In this document: positions 56,316-64,000 of the stretch, one piece after another
Layout of the letters: every line of letters starts with the position of its first letter
Position numbering within the stretch: position 1 is the stretch's first letter
Assembly (NCBI RefSeq): GCF_003112735.1
Contig: NZ_BFBR01000007.1
Coordinates: 32,239-96,238 of the forward strand
Reading direction: 5' to 3'
DNA from: Candidatus Phycosocius bacilliformis
GTDB taxonomy: Bacteria; Pseudomonadota; Alphaproteobacteria; Caulobacterales; Aquidulcibacteraceae
Length of the DNA stretch: 64,000 nt
The notes under the pieces: model-generated
Databases searched by the model: none
The model's input: the letters and a program-made list of their open reading frames with translations, nothing else
Told to the model about the DNA's origin: nothing
Translations under genes and position numbers: made by a program

Positions 56316-57091
56316 ACACGTCCAAACGTATGCCCATGCAGGCAAGCTCCAACCGCAGCCCGCCGCGGCGTCCACCGCCGCCCAGCCCGGACAGCCGTCC
56401 GCCGGTCAGTATTTGGAAACGGCTGGGGCAGATTCTGCTGATCCTCGCGGTCGCGCCCATTGTCTTGACCATGATCTATCGTTTTGTCCCCATCCCCGGC
56501 ACAATCCTGATGATAGAGCGCACCTTGCAGGGCAAGGACGTGCGCCGCAATCCGGTGGCCCTGCGCGACATCAGCCCGCATCTTGTTGCCTCAGTGATTG
56601 CCGCAGAAGACGCCAAATTCTGCAGCCATCACGGCTTTGACTGGGTGGCGATCAATAAGGCGCTTAAGAGCAATGAGCGGGGGCGGAAACTGCGCGGGGG
56701 CTCCACCATCAGCCAGCAGACGGCCAAAAATGTCTTCCTCTGGCCAGAGCGATCTTGGGTGCGCAAAGGACTTGAGGCAGGGTTCACCGTGCTGATCGAG
56801 ACCCTCTGGCCCAAGGAGCGCATCATGGAAGCCTATCTGAACGTGGCCGAGTTTGGCCCCGGTATCTTCGGGGCAGAGGCCGGGGCACGCTATCATTTTG
56901 GCAAATCCGCCAGAAATCTCACGCCCATGCAGGCCGCCCGGCTCGCCGCCATCCTGCCCTCGCCGGGCAAATGGAGTCCGACCAAGCCCAGCCGCCGGGT
57001 GGCGCGCAAGGCCAATGGCATTGTCAAAGGCGCGCGCATCATCCGCGAAAGCGGTCTGGCATCCTGCGTGCCCACTGGGAGAGCACGCTGA
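56312..57091 (+). CDS. mtgA: Monofunctional biosynthetic peptidoglycan transglycosylase
   Basis: A 259-residue GT51 enzyme: Pro-rich cytosolic start, one membrane segment (about 37-56), then catalytic domain with E99 in AAEDAKF and GGSTISQQTAKN. It polymerises glycan strands from lipid II. GTG 56312 overlaps the queG stop; ATG 56330 is possible. The stop overlaps the next start (TGATG). Confidence 0.93.
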   Translation: MNTSKRMPMQASSNRSPPRRPPPPSPDSRPPVSIWKRLGQILLILAVAPIVLTMIYRFVPIPGTILMIERTLQGKDVRRNPVALRDISPHLVASVIAAEDAKFCSHHGFDWVAINKALKSNERGRKLRGGSTISQQTAKNVFLWPERSWVRKGLEAGFTVLIETLWPKERIMEAYLNVAEFGPGIFGAEAGARYHFGKSARNLTPMQAARLAAILPSPGKWSPTKPSRRVARKANGIVKGARIIRESGLASCVPTGRAR

Positions 57092-57939
57092 TGGGCGAAG
57101 AACGGGCCCTGCTTGAGCGCATTGCCCAAGCGTTGGAGCGACTAGCCCCACCCCCGGCGGCTTTACCAAAAACCGCCGACGGCAACGTCTTTGTCTGGCA
57201 GGGCAAGGCCCGCCGCCTGCGCGCCATCGACAATCCGCGCCGCGTTCCATTGGCGCTCTTGCTGGGTGTGGACGTGCCGAAAACGCGCTTGCTGGAGAAT
57301 ACGATCCGCTTTGCCGCGGGCCATCCGGCCAATCATGCCATGTTGTGGGGCGCGCGCGGCACAGGCAAAAGCGCTTTGGTCAAAGCCGTACATCAGGCCG
57401 TGGCCCAGACACAGCCGGACCTCAAACTCATTGAGATCAGCCGCCAAGATCTTGCGACCCTGCCTGATCTGGCCGACCAAGTAAGCGAGGCAGGCTGGCG
57501 GGCCATATTGTTTATTGATGATCTCTCATTTGAAGGGTCAGACGAGGGCTATAAGGCGCTGAAAAGCATCCTTGATGGCGGTGTATCGGGAAGTCTGTCC
57601 AATCTGTTGGTCTATGTGACATCAAACCGCCGCCACCTGATCAACCGGCCTGATGGGTCCCAGCATGAGTTCAGACCTGAAGAAACCGTGGAAGAACAAG
57701 TTGCCTTGCCCGAACGCTTTGGCCTGTGGCTTGGTTTTCACGGGCTTGATCAACCAACGTGGCTGGCCATCATCCACAGCTATGCTGACAAGCTGGCACT
57801 TGATGCAGATGATCCCGAGCTTGAACGCAAGGCCTTGCAATGGGCAGCCCAGCGCGGGGCACGCTCTGGTCGCAGTGCCTGGCAATTCATCATTGACCGC
57901 GCCGGGGAATTAGGCCGTCCGATCCAATTTGAGGATTAA
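57091..57939 (+). CDS. DUF815 AAA-type ATPase
   Basis: A 282-residue P-loop protein matching DUF815: WGARGTGKSALVKAV, ILFIDDLSFEGSDEGYKALK (Walker B) and LLVYVTSNRRHLI (sensor). Function not known. It overlaps mtgA by one base. Confidence 0.9.
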   Translation: MGEERALLERIAQALERLAPPPAALPKTADGNVFVWQGKARRLRAIDNPRRVPLALLLGVDVPKTRLLENTIRFAAGHPANHAMLWGARGTGKSALVKAVHQAVAQTQPDLKLIEISRQDLATLPDLADQVSEAGWRAILFIDDLSFEGSDEGYKALKSILDGGVSGSLSNLLVYVTSNRRHLINRPDGSQHEFRPEETVEEQVALPERFGLWLGFHGLDQPTWLAIIHSYADKLALDADDPELERKALQWAAQRGARSGRSAWQFIIDRAGELGRPIQFED

Positions 57940-58371
57940 GACCCACCGGGGCGTCGCGCGGCCCTCTTTGTGTATCAGCGGCACAAGGTCCCCTTTCGGC
58001 TTCGCCGTCCGGGATGACAACGTGGTGGGTTTGGCTTTTCTACTTGGAACCGTTTGGTGAAACCCGTGTTTCACCAAAACGGATGGTTGAGTTTGAGCAC
58101 GACATCTGGGTCGTCACGTGCGCAGCTTTGCTGCGTCGCGGTGCGATCGGTTTTCACAGAAAACCGACACTTGACCACCCTGATGTCGCAGAAACAATTG
58201 GGTTTGCGGTTTGGTGACCACACTGGTCATCAAAGCGCTTCCAGACAAAAATCTTCTCTAAACGATGTCATCCCTGCTCTGCGCTATCGCTTCGGCGGGG
58301 ATACTTTGGGAAGCCAAAACCCTGATCCGAGGGCGGATACATCCATCGGATCGCACGGGGCCGAAGGCAAT
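57940..58371. repeat. Hairpin-rich intergenic element bracketed by inverted GGGATGACA
   Basis: Between two convergent genes. GGGATGACA (58011-58019) and TGTCATCCC (58266-58274) bracket 246 bases that contain CCGTTTGGTGAAAC against GTTTCACCAAAACGG (58050-58082, one bulge), CGCAGC/GCTGCG (58121-58135) and CGGTTTTC/GAAAACCG (58148-58166). No coding frame is supported. It resembles a REP-like or MITE-like repeat. Confidence 0.55.
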
Positions 58372-59475
58372 TTATGTCGGGCTTGCAGGGCTTGGACCCA
58401 GAAACGGAACTGGATCAACGGGCTTGGTTGCATGACGGACTTGAAAATGCAGGCGGGGTGAATTCGCGCGGCCGGTTTGGCCAACTTGGCCAATGACTTG
58501 GCCGCGAGTCACCGTTTGGCCCTCTCGGACGCTGACCGAATTTGCATAGGCATAAGCAGTCATATAGTCGCTGGAATGGCGGATGAGCACCAGCCAGCCA
58601 TAACCGGCCAGCTGATTGCCGACATAAGCGACCGTTCCAGGGGCAGCCGCCCGAAACGGTGTGCCGGTGGGGGCTTCGATCTCAATGCCGTCAAGGACAC
58701 GCAAATCTCGCTTGGTACCAAATGTCTCCACCAATTTGCCACGCACGGGCCAAATGAAGCTAATGGCGCCCGGCGAAGACGGACCAGACGGGGCTGGAGG
58801 CGTTGGATTTGCCGAGGCACTGGGCGTTGCAGGAGCTGGCGTGGTTGATTTGGTCTTCGGTACTGGGGTCTTGGGTGCCGGGGTCTTGGGAGAGGTTTGG
58901 ACAGGCCGTTGCACCCCAGACGGTGCTGCCTTGGGCAATGCGGCAGGCCGTGGCGTTGGCGCGGGGCGCAATTGGCCGGGACTCGTCCCACTCACCTGAC
59001 GGCCAGCAGCCATTTCGGCAGCCAGAAGATCAACCAAATCCTGGGGCTCAAGGCCGGTGAACTGATCGCGCACAAGGGCTGGGAGGATCACTTTTTGGCC
59101 AGGTCTGACTTTTACTGGGCGGGGGAACCGATTGAACACGGCCAGAGAACGCTCATCGACCTGATAGCGGCGGGCAATGTCAGCAAATGTCTCATTGCGC
59201 GCCACCACATGGACTTTGAGCGGGGGCAGTTTGAGAACTTGACCCGGCGTGAGTGCATAAGGTGGTTGCAATTGATTGACCTGGATCAGGCCAATAATTG
59301 GTGAGCGGGTGCGCTCGGCAATCGAATAAAGCGTCTCACCACGCATCACACGGGTTTCGGTTGGCGGATTAAGCGGGTCAAACGCGGCAGTTCCCGGCGC
59401 GGGCTGGGCGACCAGCACCGACCCCGGGCTCAACAGGACCGCAAGGATCATCAAGAAACGGGACAGTCCGCGCAT
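58372..59475 (-). CDS. nlpD: NlpD-like LysM and degenerate LytM (M23) protein
   Basis: A 367-residue exported protein: signal peptide (about 1-23), two LysM domains (about 40-85 and 88-132), a Pro/Thr/Lys linker, then a LytM domain (about 250-360). The zinc residues are missing: the HxxxD motif reads LDGIE and the HLH motif reads RLHF, so it should be a non-catalytic amidase activator as in E. coli NlpD. Third gene of surE-pcm-nlpD. Confidence 0.85.
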   Translation of the reverse strand: MRGLSRFLMILAVLLSPGSVLVAQPAPGTAAFDPLNPPTETRVMRGETLYSIAERTRSPIIGLIQVNQLQPPYALTPGQVLKLPPLKVHVVARNETFADIARRYQVDERSLAVFNRFPRPVKVRPGQKVILPALVRDQFTGLEPQDLVDLLAAEMAAGRQVSGTSPGQLRPAPTPRPAALPKAAPSGVQRPVQTSPKTPAPKTPVPKTKSTTPAPATPSASANPTPPAPSGPSSPGAISFIWPVRGKLVETFGTKRDLRVLDGIEIEAPTGTPFRAAAPGTVAYVGNQLAGYGWLVLIRHSSDYMTAYAYANSVSVREGQTVTRGQVIGQVGQTGRANSPRLHFQVRHATKPVDPVPFLGPSPASPT

Positions 59476-59535
59476 GGGCCCCGATGTGACATAACATGGT
59501 TAATCAGGGGTTTCTTCAAGATCGGCTGGGCCAAG

Positions 59536-60177
59536 CTAAGCGTCGCGCGCCACACCGGGGAGAAGGGGCACAAAGCGCACATCCATCAGGGCTTCTTCTT
59601 CAAACACGCCATCATCGCGCAACCGATAACGCAACAATTCCTGGACCGCACCTGCGCCAACCGGAGCCACGAGAATCCCCCCCGGAGCCAATTGGGCCAA
59701 AAGCGCATCGGGCCTAAACGGCGTGGCACAGGTGAAAATGATGCGGTCGAACGGTCCCTGATCCGGCCAGCCTTGGCCACCATCGGCACATTTGGAGACA
59801 ATGTTGGTCAGCTTCAGGGCTTCATGGCGGCTCTGAGCCAAACGCAACAAGGTGCGATAGCGTTCTAAGGTGAATACGCGCCGGGACAGCTTCGCCAGAA
59901 TGGCCGTCTGATAGCCAGAGCCAGTCCCGATTTCCAGAACCTTCTCCCGACCGCTTAATGACAAAGCCGCCGTCATCACCCCAACGACATATGGCTGTGA
60001 AATCGTCTGGCCGCATTCTATCGGCAAGGCCGCATCTTCCCAAGCCCTGTTCTCAAATCCTGCGGACATAAAGACTTCGCGCGGGATGGTCTCAATGGCT
60101 TCAAGCACGCGTGAGTCGGTCACCCCAGCCTGACGCAGAGCCAAAACAATGCGGGCGCGTGCATCAGATTGGGTCAT
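59536..60177 (-). CDS. pcm: Protein L-isoaspartate O-methyltransferase
   Basis: A 213-residue SAM methyltransferase with VLEIGTGSGYQTAIL and the family block GQTISQPYVVGVMT. Repairs isoaspartyl residues. Its start overlaps the surE stop by four bases (ATGA). Confidence 0.95.
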   Translation of the reverse strand: MTQSDARARIVLALRQAGVTDSRVLEAIETIPREVFMSAGFENRAWEDAALPIECGQTISQPYVVGVMTAALSLSGREKVLEIGTGSGYQTAILAKLSRRVFTLERYRTLLRLAQSRHEALKLTNIVSKCADGGQGWPDQGPFDRIIFTCATPFRPDALLAQLAPGGILVAPVGAGAVQELLRYRLRDDGVFEEEALMDVRFVPLLPGVARDA

Positions 60178-60938
60178 GCCTGCAACACCCGTCGCAAATC
60201 TGGAAGGACACCATGTTCTGTCATATCGATATGGAGTGGCGAGACCGATATGCGGTTCTCATAGATCGCCAACAGATCAGACCCCGCCGGAGGTTTGGAC
60301 AATTTACCGCGATAGCCGATCCAATAATAATCATTGCCGCGTAGATCGGCCCGACGGTCGATTTGGTGGATTGATTCATCACGGAAGCCTTGGAAGGTGG
60401 CTTCGATACCTGTAACATCCTCCGGCTCACAGTCTGGGAAATTTACATTCATCACCACACCGCTCGGCCAAGGTGCGGCTAGCAGCTTTTGCACAAGCCC
60501 GGGTCCATGTGTTTGCGCGGTGTGCCAAGCAATCGGCTGACCGACCCGGAAGTGAACCGCCTGAGACAGGGCAATCGCGGGTATTCCCAGTTGCATGGCC
60601 TGGACGGCAGCCGCCACAGTCCCCGAAACGCTGGTATCTTCAGCCAGATTTTGTCCCCGGTTTACACCCGATAGTACCAGATCAGGCTTCCCACCCGCGA
60701 CCAATTCATCAATGCCCAATAAGACACAATCGCTGGGCGTCCCAGAACAGGCAAAGCGACGAGGACCAATTGTGCGCACACGCACCGGTTCTGTAAGGGT
60801 TACAGCACGGGAAGCCCCAGAGCGTTCAACTTCAGGCGCGACGACCCAGACATCATCACTCAAACGATGGGCAATGGCTTCCAGAACAGCCAAGCCTGGT
60901 GCATGGATGCCGTCGTCATTGGAAATCAGGATGCGCAC
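60174..60938 (-). CDS. surE: 5'-nucleotidase SurE
   Basis: A 254-residue phosphatase with metal motif SNDDGIHAPG, the catalytic-site Ser in ERSGASRA and SGVNRGQN. First gene of surE-pcm-nlpD. Confidence 0.96.
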   Translation of the reverse strand: MRILISNDDGIHAPGLAVLEAIAHRLSDDVWVVAPEVERSGASRAVTLTEPVRVRTIGPRRFACSGTPSDCVLLGIDELVAGGKPDLVLSGVNRGQNLAEDTSVSGTVAAAVQAMQLGIPAIALSQAVHFRVGQPIAWHTAQTHGPGLVQKLLAAPWPSGVVMNVNFPDCEPEDVTGIEATFQGFRDESIHQIDRRADLRGNDYYWIGYRGKLSKPPAGSDLLAIYENRISVSPLHIDMTEHGVLPDLRRVLQA

Positions 60939-61014
60939 GCCGGAGGTCCCTCACCGGTCAGAATCAGTGGTTATGGCGACGGGGTATCACTTAACCTGCC
61001 AGCGTGCGAGCCTC

Positions 61015-61425
61015 TTAGTCGGCAGCTTTCAGTCCGCCCAGCACCAATCCGGCAATCCCGCCATTAGCCAATAGATGCACGGAGTCTAACACCAGAAGGC
61101 CGACCGGCTCATTCCCATAAGCAAAGTTGTAAAGCCGACCGCCGACAAGAAAAAACAAGCCGATAATCAGCCCGAAACCCAATCCTGAGCGCCAATCCCC
61201 CACACCACGGCCTTGCATTAGAATACCTACCCCAAGACTGATCATAATCGGCATGATTGGACTTAATGCCATGCGCCAGCGTTCAGGAGCCAAAGTCTCG
61301 GCAGTATAGCCCGATAGTGCCATCCATTGTGCGGAAAACAATGCTCCATAGATCAATGCTCCGACAACATAAATCAAGGCGGATGAAATAATCAATGGGA
61401 TAAGCTTTATGCCAACCACCCTCAT
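61015..61425 (-). CDS. Small membrane protein, DUF1761-like
   Basis: A 136-residue protein with four hydrophobic segments in two pairs and a conserved-looking W at LFSAQWMALSGYT, fitting DUF1761. Function unknown. A 76-base gap separates it from surE. Confidence 0.65.
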   Translation of the reverse strand: MRVVGIKLIPLIISSALIYVVGALIYGALFSAQWMALSGYTAETLAPERWRMALSPIMPIMISLGVGILMQGRGVGDWRSGLGFGLIIGLFFLVGGRLYNFAYGNEPVGLLVLDSVHLLANGGIAGLVLGGLKAAD

Positions 61426-61739
61426 GTCAAAGTTCCCCTTCGAAACACGCGATATTAGCAGGTCGATGCCTCATTCATTCCACTCAATTTAGGACAAGTC
61501 CAGCAATTAAATTGCCACAAAACAAAAACTAAAATAATTTTTCAACCAGAGGCAGAGTACTCACAAGAAACCAGATTTTTGAAACTTGAATTTTTATCTG
61601 CAAATTATCCAGATTATTCATTTGTTTACTATGTTTCATAACAGGCCGTTTAGACATGATTGCTAGCCTGACACGGTATTCAAAACGAATACAGCCTGCT
61701 GAATGCAGGTGACCAACCTAGTATGGATGAGGGCGAAAA
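61426..61739. other. Promoter region before the flagellin cluster
   Basis: 314 AT-rich bases. It should hold the flagellin promoter; I could not find a convincing sigma-54 match, and no RNA gene is seen. Confidence 0.4.
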
Positions 61740-62564
61740 ATGCTCAGCGTGAACACAAATCAAGGTGCCATGGTTGCACTGCAAACATTGAACAAGACCA
61801 ATTCTGACCTCGACAAAACTCAGAATGCTATTTCAACCGGCCTGAAAGTCGCCACCGCAAAAGACAACGGGGCCATCTGGGCAATCGCCAACAAAATGCG
61901 GTCTGACGTCGGTGCTTATGACCGCGTCCGTGAATCCACCGATCGCGCGGCCTCCATTCTCGACACCGGGATTTCGGCTGGTGAGAGCATTATGGAATTG
62001 CTCAACGAAATGAAAGGCAAAGCGCTTGCGGCTTCCCAAACGGGTTTGTCGGCATCGGCCCAAGCTGCGCTGGCCGCCGACTTTGCCCAGCTGCGCGATC
62101 AAATCACCAGCGTTATCAATAATGCTGTGTTTGACGGTGCCAACATGATCGCCGGTACACCAAACAATGCCGTCGCATTGGGTGATGCGAACGGTGCCAA
62201 CAACATCACAGTGAACGGTGCCAGCTTGGCATTGGCCGGCACAATTGTAACCGTAACCGGAACATCCGCTTTGGATACCGCCGCCAACGCCGCTACCGCC
62301 CTCGGCTTGGTCAATACATCAATCACCAACCTCGGAACCCAATTGGCCACCTGGGGCGCAGGTGCCAAGCGCTTGGAAGTGCACCGTACTTTCATCGGTA
62401 AGCTGCAAGACGCTTTGAGCAATGGGATCGGGGCGATTGCGGATGCTGACCTCGCCAAGGAAAGCGCCAAGCTGCAGGCCTTGCAGACCAAGTCCCAGTT
62501 GGGGATCCAGGCTCTGTCGATTGCGAACAGCTCGTCACAGTCGGCACTGTCGCTGTTCCGCTAA
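61740..62564 (+). CDS. Flagellin, first of a tandem set
   Basis: A 274-residue FljK-like flagellin: D0/D1 N terminus (SVNTNQGAMVALQTLNKTNS, SAGESIMELLNEMKGKALAA), a short variable middle, and C-terminal coiled region ending SSQSALSLFR. No outer D2/D3 domain. No signal peptide; exported by the type III gate encoded upstream. A strong terminator follows. Confidence 0.96.
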   Translation: MLSVNTNQGAMVALQTLNKTNSDLDKTQNAISTGLKVATAKDNGAIWAIANKMRSDVGAYDRVRESTDRAASILDTGISAGESIMELLNEMKGKALAASQTGLSASAQAALAADFAQLRDQITSVINNAVFDGANMIAGTPNNAVALGDANGANNITVNGASLALAGTIVTVTGTSALDTAANAATALGLVNTSITNLGTQLATWGAGAKRLEVHRTFIGKLQDALSNGIGAIADADLAKESAKLQALQTKSQLGIQALSIANSSSQSALSLFR

Positions 62565-62596
62565 ACGCATAAATAAAAAACTGAAAAATCCAAATT

Positions 62597-62627
62597 GGCC
62601 CAAGCAAACTTGCTTGGGCCTTTTTTT
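62597..62627 (+). terminator. Terminator after flagellin 1
   Basis: GGCCCAAGCA / TGCTTGGGCC, ten perfect pairs with loop AACT, then seven T residues. Confidence 0.95.
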
Positions 62628-62780
62628 CATTTTTTCTGGAAAATATCTCTGTTTTTTCGTTAGTTAGATAAAATTGTATATAGATATTATAAAAATGTTT
62701 CACACGCTCTGATACTCTGTCCACGGTCAAAATGATCAGTGCACAAAACCTGTGCATTCTGTGAGTGAAGGAGATCAAGA

Positions 62781-63605
62781 ATGATCAGTGTCAATACCAA
62801 TTCCGGCTCAATGATTGCCTTGCAAACCTTGAACCGGACCAATGACCAATTGGACAAGACCCAGAACACCATTGCGACGGGTCTGAAAGTGGCTTCGGCC
62901 AAAGACAATGGCGCATTATTCGCCATTGCCAATAAAATGCGCTCGGACGTGTCAGCCTATGACCGAGTGCGGGAGTCCGTTGACCGGGCTTCTTCCATCC
63001 TCGACACCGGAATCGCTGCCGGGGAAAGTGTGATGGAATTGCTCAATGAGATGAAGGGCAAAGCTTTGGCCGCCACTCAGCCTGGTCTGTCGACCTCGGC
63101 TGCGAACGCGCTCAATGCTGACTTCACCCAATTGCGTGACCAGATCACCAGTATTGTTGCCAATGCGGTGTTTGACGGGGCCAATATGATTAAGGCCACG
63201 CCCGACAGCGCCATCGCCCTCGGCGATGCATCGGGAAGCAACAACATAACCGTAACTGGGGCCAACCTGTCGCTCGGCGGCGCGGTGGTAACCGTAACGG
63301 CTACTCAAAGCGTTGACACAACCACAAACGCCAACACAGCATTGACGAACGTCAATGCGTCAATCACGGCTTTGGGGACCCAATTGGCGACTTGGGGTGC
63401 TGGGGCCAAGCGCTTTGACGTCCACCGCACCTTTGTCGGCAAGTTGCAAGATGCGCTGAACAATGGCGTTGGGGCTATCGCAGATGCCGATCTGGCCAAG
63501 GAAAGTGCCAAGCTGCAAGCGCTGCAGGTCAAGCAACAATTGGGCGTGCAAGCCCTGTCAATTGCCAATGGCTCTTCGCAAACGGCTCTGTCGCTGTTCC
63601 GCTAA
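62781..63605 (+). CDS. Flagellin, second of a tandem set
   Basis: A 274-residue FljK-like flagellin, same length as flagellin 1 and about 80 percent similar by eye. The 5' end (GGAGATCAAGA leader and first 50 codons) is nearly the same as that of flagellin 3. A terminator follows; each flagellin seems to have its own promoter. Confidence 0.96.
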   Translation: MISVNTNSGSMIALQTLNRTNDQLDKTQNTIATGLKVASAKDNGALFAIANKMRSDVSAYDRVRESVDRASSILDTGIAAGESVMELLNEMKGKALAATQPGLSTSAANALNADFTQLRDQITSIVANAVFDGANMIKATPDSAIALGDASGSNNITVTGANLSLGGAVVTVTATQSVDTTTNANTALTNVNASITALGTQLATWGAGAKRFDVHRTFVGKLQDALNNGVGAIADADLAKESAKLQALQVKQQLGVQALSIANGSSQTALSLFR

Positions 63606-63632
63606 ACCCAAAATAGCCTAACACTATGAAAA

Positions 63633-63659
63633 AGGCCTGAGATATTTAATCTCAGGCCT
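63633..63659 (+). terminator. Terminator after flagellin 2
   Basis: AGGCCTGAGAT / ATCTCAGGCCT, eleven pairs around ATTTA, followed by a weak T-rich tail. Confidence 0.85.
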
Positions 63660-63854
63660 ATTCTATCTAAAACAATCATATACTGCACATTATTACATTT
63701 TCGTGATCTAAATCCATTACATTACTGACAGTTACATAAAATTTTACCAATCACGATCACGAAACCTCATGATCTTCGGCTTAGTTTTGCGGCGGGCCCG
63801 AATGGCCTGCATGTCTGAACGACATGAAACAAGTACTCGTTTCGGAGATCAAGA

Positions 63855-64000
63855 ATGATTAGCGTCAACACCAATTCCGGCTCAATGATTGCCTTGCAAA
63901 CCTTGAACCGCACCAACGATCAGTTGGATAAGACCCAAAATACCATTGCAACGGGTCTGAAAGTGGCTTCGGCTAAAGACAATGGTGCATTGTTTGCCAT
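63855..64000 (+). CDS. Flagellin, third of a tandem set (5' end only)
   Basis: The first 48 codons of a third FljK-like flagellin. ATG 63855 follows GGAGATCAAGA, the same leader as in flagellin 2. It runs off the window. Confidence 0.95.
   Translation, partial: MISVNTNSGSMIALQTLNRTNDQLDKTQNTIATGLKVASAKDNGALFA

Noticed and set aside
61640..63850. Sigma-54 promoters in front of the flagellins
   Set aside because: Best candidates (near 61660, 62725 and 63785) miss either the GG or the GC pair or have wrong spacing.

Overview
The window looks like the chromosome of a stalked or holdfast-bearing alphaproteobacterium of the Caulobacterales/Hyphomonadaceae type. The evidence is a complete hfaA-hfaB-hfaD holdfast-anchor cluster, the CtrA inhibitor sciP next to the hook gene flgE, the Caulobacter-type run fliF-fliG-flbE/fliH-fliN-flbD-flhA, and several tandem FljK-like flagellins of 274 aa. 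Gene density is high and most genes have ordinary, moderately GC-rich codon use.

Layout. 1-5.3 kb: 5' part of typA (minus strand), an NDUFA9-like SDR protein, then the hfaABD anchor cluster behind a perfect sigma-54 type promoter. 5.5-11.4 kb: a TPR plus aspartyl-hydroxylase protein, an S9 peptidase and a divergent S8 subtilase. 11.6-13.7 kb: an AT-rich two-gene cassette (a DGQHR-domain protein and an unknown overlapping partner) lying on the 3' side of a tRNA-Leu. 14-25.6 kb: SDF symporter, map, radC, two tandem paralogues of unknown function, a hybrid histidine kinase, a membrane protein, a small outer-membrane barrel and an OmpR-type two-component pair. 25.8-28.7 kb: a DUF2147-like secreted protein, a stand-alone TfoX C-terminal domain, and a poorly coding accessory stretch with one HEPN-like gene on the 3' side of a tRNA-Arg. 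28.7-34.4 kb: P1 peptidase, a YafK-like protein with an altered active site, a cold-shock protein with a long GDRP/RG-rich repeat tail, rlmJ, a membrane protein and mnmA.

34.4-52.2 kb is a flagellar block: flgK-flgL leftward; fliK-flgD-flgE, sciP, fliF-fliG-fliH-fliN-flbD, flhA, an flhF-like gene and flhG rightward. It carries sigma-54 type sites before fliK and flgK, a weaker one before flgE, and CtrA-like sites before sciP and fliF. FlbD (sigma-54 activator), SciP (CtrA antagonist) and these sites suggest the usual CtrA to sigma-54/FlbD hierarchy. The hfa promoter suggests that holdfast anchoring may share the sigma-54 tier. 52.2-61.4 kb is housekeeping: priA, a GST, queG, mtgA, a DUF815 ATPase, a hairpin-rich intergenic element, then surE-pcm-nlpD leftward and a DUF1761-like membrane protein. 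61.7-64 kb holds two complete flagellins and the start of a third.

The best candidates for something undescribed are the DGQHR cassette at tRNA-Leu, the tandem unknown paralogues at 17.0-19.4 kb, and the sequence motif shared by HfaA and HfaD. All functional calls rest on reading motifs by eye; no database search was run.
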